64,000 bases of DNA, from NCBI GenBank assembly GCA_033557465.1, contig CM066033.1, positions 709,313,637-709,377,636 of the forward strand, given 5' to 3'. Below the pieces are notes generated by a model that did no database searches, was not told where the DNA came from, and saw only the letters and a list, made by a program, of their open reading frames with translations. Source of the stretch: Ichthyophis bannanicus. Lineage: Eukaryota; Chordata; Amphibia; Gymnophiona; Ichthyophiidae. How positions within the stretch are numbered: position 1 is the stretch's first letter; each line of letters starts with the position of its first letter. Shown one piece after another: positions 21,664-30,740 of this stretch. A program made the translations under genes and the position numbers.

Positions 21664-22577
21664 TGAGTGTCTAAGAGAGCCTATATGAATTCTAGAGTTT
21701 GAGAGGGAACGAGTTGGGACTTTGGAAGATTTATTACAAATCCCAAGTGTTGCAGCACTTGCATGGTGTGCGAGAGGGAAAGGCTGGCCTCTAGAGAGGT
21801 GTTTGCTCGAATTAGTCAGTCGTCTAAGTAAGGTAAGACAAATATCCAGAGTGTTCTTAGGCAAGCGGCTACTACCGCCATGCACTTTGTGAAAACTCTT
21901 GGGGCAGAGGCAAGGCCAAAAGGCAGGACTCTCTATTGATAATGTCTCCCTTGAAACATGAAGAGCAGGAACTTTCTGTGCTGTGAGTGAATCAGTGAGT
22001 GAGTATATGCCTCCTTTAGGTCCAAAGAACAGAGCCAGTCCTGACTCTGGAGATAGGGAAGAAGAGTACCTAGGGAGATCATTTTGAATTTCCCCCGTAT
22101 CAGGTACTTGTTCAATTCTCAAAGATCCAGAATGGGTCTGTATTCCCCTGTTTTCTTTGGAATGAGGAAGTACAGAGAATAAAAGCCCACTCCCTGCTGG
22201 GATGGTGTAACCTCCTCCATTGCTCCCTGAAGAAGAAGAGAGGTGACCTCTTGTAAAAACAGAGCAGAGAGAAGGGGGCTGAGAGCAGAACTCTCTTGGA
22301 GGAGTCCTTGGGGTAGACTTTGTAGATGAAACTTGTACCCCTCGCGTATTTTGGATAGTGTCCACTGCTCTGATGTGATAAGATGCCAACTGTGGGCAAA
22401 GTGACAAAGTCTGCCGGGGATGAGGGTGGGATTTGGAATCTCCAGAGGCAGAGCAGCTAAGTTCTCTAGAAAGGAGTCAAAGACCCTGAGGAGGCTGGGT
22501 CTGTTGAGGTGGCTGTGACACAGGAGTCTGAGCCTTCTTTTGCTGTTTTGGTGGCTGCTGCTCCTTCTGAGGAGCAT
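21664..22577 (-). pseudogene. C reverse transcriptase (5' part, broken)
   Basis: The continuation of the C RT on the 5' side of the palindrome: LNKYLIRGKFKMISLGTLLP (22050-22115), LDLKEAYTHSLIH (motif A), PRIFTKCMA-like sequence near 21885 and a decayed LDDWLI region near 21830. N-terminal blocks GFYSLYFLIPKKTG and YRPILDL are at 22119-22200, preceded by VFDSFLENLAALPLEIPN and GRLCHFAHSWHLIT. Spread over at least three frames. Confidence 0.75.
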
Positions 22578-24325
22578 GGTGTTGACACTGTACAGCAGGG
22601 GTGTAGGAAGGGTAGCACTTCTTTTTCTTATTGAAAAAAGCTTTCTTTGCTGCTTTTTTCCTAGCTAGGTTGGCAGTAGACTTAGCTAGTCTAGTAAGAG
22701 TGGTGTTCTCAGGTTCTAACAGAGGCCTTGTCTTGCCAATCCTTGCCAAAAAGGTTTTCACCAGTGCAAGGGATATTACCCAGTTTATCTTGAACCCATT
22801 GTTCAAGATCTGATGCTTGAAGCCAAGCAATTCTGCGTGCCCCGATGCAGATAGATGAAGTTCTGCTGATGCACTCAAAACAGTCAAAAGTTGCCCGGTT
22901 AACAAACTTTGAAACATTTTGAGAATGTTTTACAAGGGTGAGATAAGCTGCACTCTTGTCACTGGGGAGGAGCCATTAACTCCAAATCCTTATCCACCTC
23001 TCTGAGGAATATACCCATATACACTTTGTAGGAACCAATCCTGCCGATAATATGGAGGCCAGAAAACGTCGTCAACCAAAGGCGTCGAGGGTTCTCGATT
23101 CCCTACCTGGAGGGTTCGAGGAATATGTCTTAGCACTCTTTATTCGACACACTGCAGATTCCACCACCATGGAATGGTGTGTTAATTGCGTCTTTTGGAA
23201 ACCGCGACACTTCAGTACTCTGTACATAATATCGAGTCGTCGGGTATGTGGAGAAACGTTAAGGGGAGTTTTACACATACAAAGCATAAGGTCGTGAAGT
23301 ATGCGATGAATGGGGAGAGTAGCAGCTTCTTTCGGGGCTGCAGGGTACTGAAGAATTTCAGTTCTTCAGCCCTAGGCTCTTTCTCCGATGTCACTGTTAT
23401 GAACAGACCCCAAACAACATTGCAAATAAGTCTTGGAAAGACATGTCCTCCGGAGGGGATATGCAACGTTGTGGGGACGGAGATGGGTCTTCCAGGAGAG
23501 TTCTCATGTCCTGGGTATTGACCGATTATCGGAGTCCGAAGACTCAAAGTACCGACTGGCAGGATGTTCCCGCTGTACACGTACCCGATACTGATCAAAA
23601 TCGGTAGTTGAAGCATGTGGTGCTAGAACGTCAGTACCGGAAACGGATTTGAGGGCCGGCATTGGGGGTAGCAGCAATAAAGTCGATGTAGGCTGTGTCG
23701 GTACCGGAGCCAATACGGAGGCCGCCAGTAAGGCCGCTAAGCTATGCTCAATAGCCAGGATACGTTGATCCATGGAACTTGCCGATGCTTGGGTATCGGT
23801 ACCAGAATTGCGGGCCACGATCTCTGAGCATGGCACCAGGAACTCTCCTGAGGTGGAGGCCTCGGGAACATCCTGGGACCCCACTAAGGCTTTGGAGGCA
23901 AGGTCCTGCTGCTGGCTATGTTTGGCCCGTGTGTCCCCCCCTCCAGTGCAAAGCCCAAGGCATCTCGATGCTTAGAAGGAGATCTACCCTTGGAGGGCTG
24001 GCCAGTCTTCGAAGACGACCTACGTTTCGATACCTGAGATCCTTGGGAGGAAGATGAAGCTCTCAATGACGTCGATGCTAAAGAGGGTGCCTAGTTTTGC
24101 AGCTCGGTTTTTTATGAGGTAAAGAGGGTTTTTTATTGGAGGTAAAGAGGGTGCCTAGTTTTGCAGCTTGGTTTTGTAGGCCTCGCTTTGTCATCTTCCT
24201 CCAAAGACGACATTCTGACAGTAGATGATCCGGACCTAAACATTTTAAGCACCAGTCACGGGTGTCTGTGGCCGAAATGGTACTGCCACATTTAGAACAC
24301 TTTTTAAAACCACTGGATGTTTTTT
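22477..24325 (-). pseudogene. C Gag-like protein (broken)
   Basis: The N-terminal zinc ribbon is at about 24230-24320 (minus), with the conserved TRDWCLKCLG-type block. Next come the Ser-rich MRASSSSQGSQVSKRRSSSKTG segment (24066-23884), a low-complexity Pro/Thr middle (23504-23884), then MVVESAVCRIKSAKTYSSNP and PGRESRTLDAFG (23072-23200). The C-terminal FNRATFDCFE-like region and NWVISLALVKTFLA lie at 22750-22920, followed by a Lys/Gln/Pro tail. Several frameshifts. Confidence 0.7.
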
Positions 24326-24587
24326 CTATTTTGTCTATGACAAAAGGGAAGGCCCTTGGCCTAAGATGGAGTCAATGCGCCCTGAAGAAAAAAATTCCTT
24401 CCCTCACAGATTTTTTTTTTTTAAAAGAAAGACAGAAGAAAAGAAAGTACTGACAGGGGTCAGTACCAGCGTCGACGGGAAGGCAGATGCGACCACAAAA
24501 AAATAAGAAAAAAAAAACATTTTCTGCGGTGACAGAAACTGCTTCTTGTCGACTCCACGGAAAACAAAGAACTGAGGAGAACAGCTG

Positions 24588-25350
24588 GAAATTTATTTTA
24601 TTTAACAGTTTTTATATACCGCCTTAAATCAAAGCGGTTTACATCAAACTCGCATGTTTACAGAGAACTTATGAAACTTTTAGTTACATTAACTTATGAA
24701 GGAGCAAGGGTGGGGAGGAAGGGGGAGGAGAGACATGCAGATGGAAGTAAAAAAGCATAACTTATGTACAAATACATATACAATGCTGTAAGTTGAATGG
24801 GTTTATCTATTCCAGAGTTAGATGGGGTCAATTGTATTCAGGTTAGGCGAGTTCGTTGTAATGATCTGTAAAGAGAAAGGTTTTTAGCTGATTTCTAAAA
24901 TCCTTCATGTCGGTGGTGGATCTCAGCTTCATAGGTAGAGAGTTCCAGATCATAGGTGCTGCAAGCGAGAATGCTCTCTTGGTGGTTGAATCATTTGCTT
25001 TTTTGTAAGCGCAGGGAGTAGGGATGGTGTTTGTTGTGCTTTGTCTCCTAGGTCTTCATTGTGATTATAGCAGAGTGTTTCCTCTAGTGCTCCTGCTGAC
25101 ATGCTGTTTCTTTTATCTTAAATATATTGAGAGCAGATTTGTATCTTGCACGGGCGGTGATAGGTAGTCAATGAAGTTGGCGTAGAAGGGGTGTTATATG
25201 ATCATGTTTCTTTGAATCAGTGAGGATTCTGGCGGCAATATTTTGAACCAGTTGTAATGGCTTTGTGGTTTGCTTAGGTAGTCCTTGGTAAATGACATTG
25301 CAATAGTCCAGTAAAGGGGTTATTATAGTTTGACAGACTGATCGGAAGTG
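24588..25350 (-). mobile_element. L2-like LINE 3' end inserted in C
   Basis: The minus-strand translation contains LVQNIAARILTDSKKHDHIT, then PLLRQLHWLPITARARYKSA, a block conserved at the ORF2 C-terminus of L2-class LINEs (the same block as in 62513-63457). It ends at the left with TTTATTTTATTT and ATACCGCC-type 3' sequence, shared with the L2-like 3' end at about 62340. 5'-truncated and decayed. It splits the right TIR of element C together with the adjacent SINE. Confidence 0.7.
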
Positions 25351-25351
25351 T

Positions 25352-25565
25352 TCCTGGAGTTAACACTGGCTTGATAACCAAGCAACCAGGGTTTGATTCT
25401 CACTAGCACTCCTTGTGGCCTTGGGCAAGTCACTTAACCCTCCATTGCCTCGGAAGAAAGGCCTGGCAATCTACTTCTGGTGACACTGCCAAGAAAGCCC
25501 AGGAGCTTCTGGGTTGCCAGGAGTCAGGACTGACTCAAATGCACACATTGCATTTGTAGGTTTAG
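25352..25565 (+). mobile_element. tRNA-derived SINE, copy 1
   Basis: tRNA-like head: ACTGGCTTGATAACCAAGC, then B box GGTTTGATTC, then CACTAGCACTCCTTGTGGC. The body has CTTGGGCAAGTCACTTAACC and AATCTACTTCTGGTGACACTG. The 3' end GTTGCCAGGAGTCAGGACTG and CTCAAATGCACACATTGCATT aligns with the end of the RTE-like LINE at 51597. 5' end slightly truncated (A box missing). A second copy is at 35709-35948. Confidence 0.8.
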
Positions 25566-25570
25566 ATGAA

Positions 25571-25704
25571 GGCAGCTATGCAGGCACAGTGGGATGCCCC
25601 CAAAAGCTTTCCTATTGGACACTGGGGAGCATTCCTGCACGGGCTCCGTTGGTACTGATGTTACCCATATGTGAAGACTACATTCCTGCTTGTTCCTTGA
25701 GATA
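25571..25704. repeat. C 5' TIR, outer portion
   Basis: Complement of 17807-17945: GCAGGCACAGTGGGATGC, AAAAGCTTTCCTATTGGACA, the decayed dyad CGTTGGTACTGATG and the tip CTTGTTCCTTGAGATA. The inner portion of this TIR is at 24560-24588, displaced by the L2 and SINE insertions. Confidence 0.8.
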
Positions 25705-25942
25705 ATTTACAATAGAGTGGACTCCCCTGAGAGAGTGGAGAACATGAGGAAAGATCTATAAAAGCTGGAAGAATGGTCTAATGCTTGCAGTTAAGATTTA
25801 ATGTGAACAAGTGCAGTGTCATGCACTTGGGAAGCAGAAATCCAAGGGAATTGTATGTAATAGAGGACAAGAGATTGGTGCGCACAGAGCAGGAGAAGGA
25901 CCTTGCAGTGATTGTTTCTGACAATTTCAAGGTGGCGAAAAA
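25705..25942 (+). mobile_element. CR1-like LINE, piece 2 of 5
   Basis: Continues piece 1: YNRVDTPERVENMRKDL, KLEEWSNA, FNVNKCSVMHLGSRNPRELY, RLVRTEQEKDLAVIVSDNFK and VAKN, with a few frame slips. This is the RT thumb/C-terminal region of CR1-class ORF2. Cut at 25942 by element D. Confidence 0.85.
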
Positions 25943-26150
25943 CGGAGTTACTTACCTGTAACTGAGTTCTCCGGGGACAGCAGGATAAGTCAGCCACACT
26001 TGGTGACGTCATCCGACGGCGCCGAGAAGACGGAAGTACTCTCCATAGCTCAGAAGGACAGCAGGCTTTGCCCTTCTGAGCATGGGCCACTTGGCCCTAC
26101 CCCCCTGCCCGCCCCTAGCTAGCCAGTTCGTCACTAGCTGAGCCTTTTGC
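25943..26150. repeat. D 3' TIR
   Basis: Starts CGGAGTTACTTACCTGTAAC and contains the CRE-like TGACGTCA (26003-26010) and CGACGGCGCCGAG. It pairs with 37500-37675. Confidence 0.85.
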
Positions 26151-26209
26151 CGCTAGGAGGCGGGCACCCGGACGGAGGCAGACCCCATCCCAGGGGAGGT
26201 GGGCGGGTA

Positions 26210-26330
26210 TGTGTGGCTGACTTATCCTGCTGTCCCCGGAGAACTCAGTTACAGGTAAGTAACTCCGTTTTCTCCTAGGACAAGCAGGATGAGTCAGCCA
26301 CACTTGGTGCCTCCCAAGCTGCCACGCGCT
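26210..26330. repeat. D internal complementary region
   Basis: GGCTGACTTATCCTGCTGTCC with the left-tip complement, ending GTAAGTAACTCCG, then TTTTCTCCTAGGACAAGCAG, the complement of the right tip. The donor/acceptor-like GTAAGT...CTAG runs 26255-26278. Confidence 0.85.
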
Positions 26331-26479
26331 GTGGTGGATGGGGGAATGCCGAGACACTCCCTCAGGCAGTATTTGCCTTTGTGTTGCGACAGGACCTGTC
26401 AGTCCGCAGTGGCGCTGCACGCATTTTCAGTAGCAGTGCTGAGAGGGGGAGCATTTGAAGGGCTCTTTCCGTTTGGGTT

Positions 26480-26960
26480 TGCCGTCGCGATGCACGTATG
26501 TGCAGAGGACTACAAGGTACACCGGTTTAGTAAGAGAGATGTAGGCACATCGAGCAGCAGTAGTGTGGAATCCAACCTTGGAGCAATAGTAGTGCGGGAT
26601 TTGCCATCGAGCAATAGTAGTGAGGGATTCACCGTGGTCACGGAGCAATAGGTGCGGTCACAGGGCGCACCTGTGCAGTAACCGAGATGTAGGCCCATAG
26701 GTCCTTAGCAATGCGGGATCCCCCACCGAGCATTATTGTAGCGCGGGGTTCACCGCTGTCATGGTGCATGCCATCGGGCAGTAGTAGTAGTGCGGGGTCA
26801 CCGCTGTCACGATGCACGCGGGGCTCACCATTGCCGTGCACGATGCACACATGTGCAGAGGGGCGATAACAAGGCACGCCTGTGCAGTGACCGATGTAGG
26901 TACATCGCAGTAGCAGTTCCCGTAATGCGGGAACACGGGCATGGATATCCCTGCGTAGCC
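26480..26960. repeat. Diverged tandem repeats inside D
   Basis: Units sharing GATGCAC..ATGTGCAGAGG, CAAGGYACRCC and GATGTAGGYACATCG recur at about 26489, 26655 (partial) and 26842, with interspersed GCAGTAGTAGTGCGGG runs. The repeats make the long minus-strand frames here non-informative. Confidence 0.55.
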
Positions 26961-27377
26961 GATTGCAGTAGTTGGCCATGCGGGTGGAGCAAAAATGGAA
27001 TATTGAGATATCATTGGAAGAGGGGCTTCCCCCTCCCCTTTTTTTTTTTTTTTTTTTTTGAGGACACTTGAACCGATAAAACGGGATATCAGAGGAACCG
27101 GGAGACATGGCCAATTTGGCCACTGTTGGTACAGAATACTGTGCACGGCTGAACTCCGTCAAAGGCTGCCTTCAGGGTGCATATCCCACTCCCTGCATGC
27201 TTGCACATTGCTGCTGGCATCTGTGCCGTGGCCCGATTGCTCGGCCGCAGCGGCAACTGAGGTAGCAGTGCTGTCAGAAGGCCGTGAGGCGTTTTCACTA
27301 ATGCTAGTCCCTGACACGGTATACATGAGGGGAAGGTGTTGAGGCAGAAGCCAGAGCAAGAATTGCTGCCTGGTTGA

Positions 27378-27451
27378 GGCTCCTGTCTGGTCTAGGCCGG
27401 GAGCGCTGTAGTTAGGCTCCTGTCTGGTCTAGGCCAGGGGCGCTGTAGTTA
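27378..27451. repeat. 37-bp tandem duplication in D
   Basis: Two copies (27378-27414 and 27415-27451) starting GGCTCCTGTCTGGTCTAGGC and ending GCGCTGTAGTTA, with two differences. Confidence 0.85.
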
Positions 27452-27970
27452 GTTACGTACGGGGCATCCTGGGGAAAGTGGAAGTCCTGTGAGGACGGGG
27501 ACAGGGTTAGGTCTCTTGACACTGGTGTGTTATCATGTGACCGTGTGCTATCCTGTTTCCGTGGGGCTCCGTTCCTCCCAGGAAGCGTGGAGGTAGCTTG
27601 ATTCAGAAGGACTGCACATCTGATGAGTGCCTTGTAGCTCAACCGGCCTCTGAGTGGGTGATCGTCCTGCGAGATAGGCTAATGCAGAAGGGATCACAGC
27701 AGCCGGGATTGCCCGGCAGGGGACAGAATAGGAATTTGAACAACTATCCAGAGGGTCGCCAAGAGGTGACAGCGACCTGATGGCGCGTAGCAATGCAGCT
27801 TCATTTCAGCAGTAACCTGGGCAGGCATGGCTCCCGCATTGGCTGAATGAGGAGGATGCTGAGCTACCGGGGCTGAGGCTGGTTAACTCTTATTTAGGTC
27901 CCTCCTGAGACATGTAGCTCTCCCTGACGGGCTCTCCTTGCACTGCAGGGACTGGGATGTCAGGAGTCAT

Positions 27971-28043
27971 GGCTGGGACTTGAACCTGTGACCTTCTGCT
28001 TCTGAACGCACTGTCTGTGTGCACCGGAGCACCGCGGTGCCAC
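27971..28043 (-). other. tRNA-like module T1 in D
   Basis: On the minus strand, an A-box-like GCACCGCGGTGCTCCGG is followed about 40 nt later by a canonical B box GGTTCAAGTCCC. Length is near a tRNA's 73 nt, but the acceptor and anticodon stems do not pair well, so it is a tRNA-like pol III promoter relic or SINE head, not a functional tRNA. Confidence 0.45.
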
Positions 28044-28289
28044 TCCAGAGTAGAGGCGAGGCATCGGAAGGCTCGTGGGAGGAGTCCAGTTGGTGCACCG
28101 AAGCGTCACTCAGAAAAGTGCCGGCCTTCTGTCGGTAGGCCTAGGGCTGTCAGTACAAGACCGTCTGTGGAGAGAGGAGAGGAAGAAGAAGACAGAATGG
28201 CTTATTGGTGCAAAATGCTGTTGTATGCATTTGCTGATGCATGTGGCCAGTGACTTGTCCACTTGAAGGCAAGATGCAGTGCTCTTAAC

Positions 28290-28340
28290 CCCTTGTCGCA
28301 CGCCTCATGATCCGAACCACTAGGCTCGTGCCCCTGTTGG
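28290..28340 (-). other. tRNA-like module T3 in D (A box only)
   Basis: Minus-strand CGAGCCTAGTGGTTCGG fits the A box (TRGCNNAGTGG). No good B box within the next 60 nt. Confidence 0.3.
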
Positions 28341-28562
28341 GAATGTCATAAGCATTGTCCCGAGCGATATTAGGGGGTGGCCCCAGCTTTGTCGAAAGGC
28401 AATGGCGGGGGATTGCATGTACCAGGACACAGTAGCCATGTGCACGGCGTCATATTGAAGACACGTAGGCTCCCCAATGCCTTGGGTGACAGGAGTTCAT
28501 GGCGAGGGGACGCTGCTTACCCGTAGGTTGGCATGAAATATGGGGACTGGATTGGCAGGGGC

Positions 28563-28634
28563 CACAGCTGGGATTTGAACCTGTGACTCTGGTCCTGGAG
28601 GTACTGGCTCTGTCAGCTGCACCACACTGTGACC
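28563..28634 (-). other. tRNA-like module T2 in D
   Basis: Minus-strand GTGTGGTGCAGCTGACAGAG (A-box-like), then B box GGTTCAAATCCC and CAGCTGTGGC. A degraded relative (GCCACAGCTGAGATTTG) lies at about 28823-28850. Confidence 0.45.
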
Positions 28635-29160
28635 ACTTACTGATTAAATGCCGGCATGCAGTTGGAGAAGGCAGGAGCTATTTTGAGGCCCTCGAGCGGC
28701 CGCATTGTCTGAAGGAGGCTGTCGTTCGGTCACGGGGTGAGAGCCTCCGGTGATGAGAGCCTTAGTAAGATCCTCCAGTGGTGAGAGCCTTGATGAAGGG
28801 TAGGGGACCTGGGTAGGTGTGCGCCACAGCTGAGATTTGCCTGAACACACTGGGCTGTACGTACTGTACCGCACTGTTGTCACTCCGGAGGCGGCCCTTG
28901 GTCAGTCAGGTTGTCACACTGGAGGAGGCCCCCGTCCAAACGTGTCTCCAGTGAGGAGATCCATACGTTAACTCTGTGGGGCCCAGCCCGCAGGCAGTTT
29001 GTGCCCTATCGCCTCCGTCTTCGCGAGGCACGGGTCAGAAGGAGTTGGGCCCACGCTGGGATCCGGGAGTTGACATAGCTCCCCGACGTGTGTCCTAAGT
29101 AGCTTCATACTGCTTGTGAAGCAACCATGCTGGTAATGTGGGCCTGATGGACTGTGGATA

Positions 29161-29346
29161 GCGTAGTTACTCACCTGTAACAGGTGTTCTCCAGGAGCAG
29201 CAGGAATCAGTCCTCACTTATGGGTGACGTCGGCGCCGACGGAGCCCTCGCGGAGCAATTTTCCCCAGCTTTCAAAGAAAGCCTTTGGGAATTGCAGCGC
29301 GCATGCGCGGTCGTCTTCCCGCCCGAAGGTGCCATCTTAGCCAGTC
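29161..29346. repeat. F 3' TIR
   Basis: Starts GCGTAGTTACTCACC. Compared with the other TIR it carries an extra tip of about 22 nt including the dyad CACCTGTAACAGGTG. DIRS-1 is also described as having ITRs of unequal length. Contains GCGCATGCGC (NRF1-like) and the complement of CTAAGATGGC (YY1-like). Confidence 0.9.
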
Positions 29347-29436
29347 AGATGACATAGCTAAAAAAGACAGCATAAAAATTTGCGAAAAGAACATAAGCAG
29401 ACGATTGCAACTCCAAGGGGAGGAGGGAGGGTAGTG

Positions 29437-29531
29437 AGGACTGATTCCTGCTGCTCCTGGAGAACACCTGTTACAGGTGAGTAACTACGCTTTCTCCAGG
29501 ACCAAGCAGGAAGTCAGTCCTCACTTATGGG
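29437..29531. repeat. F internal complementary region
   Basis: 29437-29488 is the reverse complement of 29161-29215, and 29489-29531 is the reverse complement of 34884-34925, i.e. the sequence of the expected circle junction. It carries CAG|GTGAGTAACTACGC directly followed by TTTCTCCAG|GACC (29477-29499). Confidence 0.92.
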
Positions 29532-29667
29532 ACTCCCAAGCTCAAGGCTACCGGAGACCCTAAGCACAAAAATGAGCTCCCTCTAGCTCAGCAGCACAGA
29601 AGGATAGAATCTTCGCTGAATTATCACCAACCGGTAGCCCACATCCGGGATGGAGGGTAGGAGTTGC

Positions 29668-30740
29668 TCAGACCTCAAAGAGATTACGGAGGACTGCCTG
29701 TCCGAAAGCACTGTCCCTACGGGACTCCCTCTCGAGACAGTAATGGACCGCAAAAGTCTGGCTCGAAGACCAAGTAGCGGCCCGGCAGATGTCTGCCAGC
29801 GGAACAGAGCGGAGGTAAGCCACTGACGTGGCCTTTGCCCGAACACAATGAGCCGTGACTCGACTTTCTAAGGCGAGTCCGGCTGCCCCATAAGCCCAAG
29901 AGATACAGTCCGCAACCCAGATGGACAGAGTACGCTTGGAGACCGGGAGTCCCAATTTATTGGGGTCGAAAGACACAAAAAGCTGAGCAGCTTTACGGTG
30001 CTCCCGCGTACGGTCAAGGTAGAAGTTCAAAGCCCTTCGACAGTCCAGGGTATGGAGGACCGTCTCAGCTCGGCTGGAGTGTGGTCTGGGAAAGAAGGTT
30101 GGAAGTACCACCTCCTGATTGATGTGAAAAGGGGAGACCACTTTAGGCAGAAACTTAGGGTGAGTCCGTAGGACTACCCTATTCTTGTAGAACCGAGTGT
30201 AGGGGGGATCAGACACGAGGGCCTGCAACTCACTTACGCGCCTAGCGGAAGTGAGGGCTACCAAGAACAGTGTTTTCCAAGACAGAAAACGGAGAGAACA
30301 TGTAGCCATAGGTTCAAAAGGCGGACAGGTGATCCGCTGCAAAACCACATTCAGGTCCCAGTTCGGCGCTGGCGGGCGCAGAGGTGGTTTAAGTAGAAGG
30401 AGACCTCGGAGAAACCTCGCTACGAGAGGGTCGCTGGAGAGAGGTCTACCGTCCACCGGCACATGATGTGCCGAAAGAGCACTGAGGTGAACTTTGACGG
30501 AGTTGGACTTAAGTCCCAGATTAGAGAGGTGTAGCAAGTACTGCAAGATCACCGACACCGGGCAGGAGAAGGGATCCTGCGACTGTTGGGTACACCAGAC
30601 TGCAAAGCGACGCCATTTAAGGGCGTAGCATTTGCGGGTAGAAGGGCGTCGCGAAGCTAGGACGACCTCCTCCACCTCCGCCGGCAGGAGAAGGGGAGCA
30701 AGGACTACCCTCTCAGCAGCCAGGCCATGAGGTTGAGAGA
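29668..30740 (-). CDS. F tyrosine recombinase
   Basis: DIRS integrase of the tyrosine recombinase family, expected to insert the circular DNA copy through a Tyr-DNA intermediate. The reading frame is open far upstream (to 32541) but YR homology starts at about 30666 (VVLASRRPSTRKCYALKWRR). The core-binding part includes LKSNSVKVHLSALSAHH and PPFEPMATCSLRFLSWK. Catalytic residues (numbered in the 957-codon open frame): Arg 767/768 in SARRVSE, His 898 and Arg 901 in AHCVRAKATS, Trp 924, Tyr 934 in HYCLERESRRD. It ends 24 residues after the start of the Tyr motif with NLFEV. The 5' part overlaps the end of the RT frame by a few tens of nucleotides; how its translation starts is unknown. Intact. 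Confidence 0.9.

Larger units (their letters stand above)
17807..25704 (-). mobile_element. DIRS element C, inactive, with nested insertions
   Basis: The left tip GTAGTTACTCACC (17808), ICR at about 18065-18175, YR, RT/RNase H, gag and right tip CTTGTTCCTTGAGATA (25704) are all present in minus-strand order. The termini are CpG-decayed (CGTTGGTACTGATG for the dyad seen intact in G). A 1.24-kb palindromic element with a 15-bp target duplication splits the RT region at 20424-21663. An L2-like LINE end and a SINE split the right TIR at 24588-25570. The flanking CR1-like sequence closes perfectly across it (ADDTK...YNRVDTPERVENM). Confidence 0.9.

Noticed and set aside
26638..27162. 174-codon frame in D with KKKKKK run as a possible protein
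   Set aside because: The Lys run is the complement of the T tract at 27039-27060, and the rest is tandem-repeat translation.
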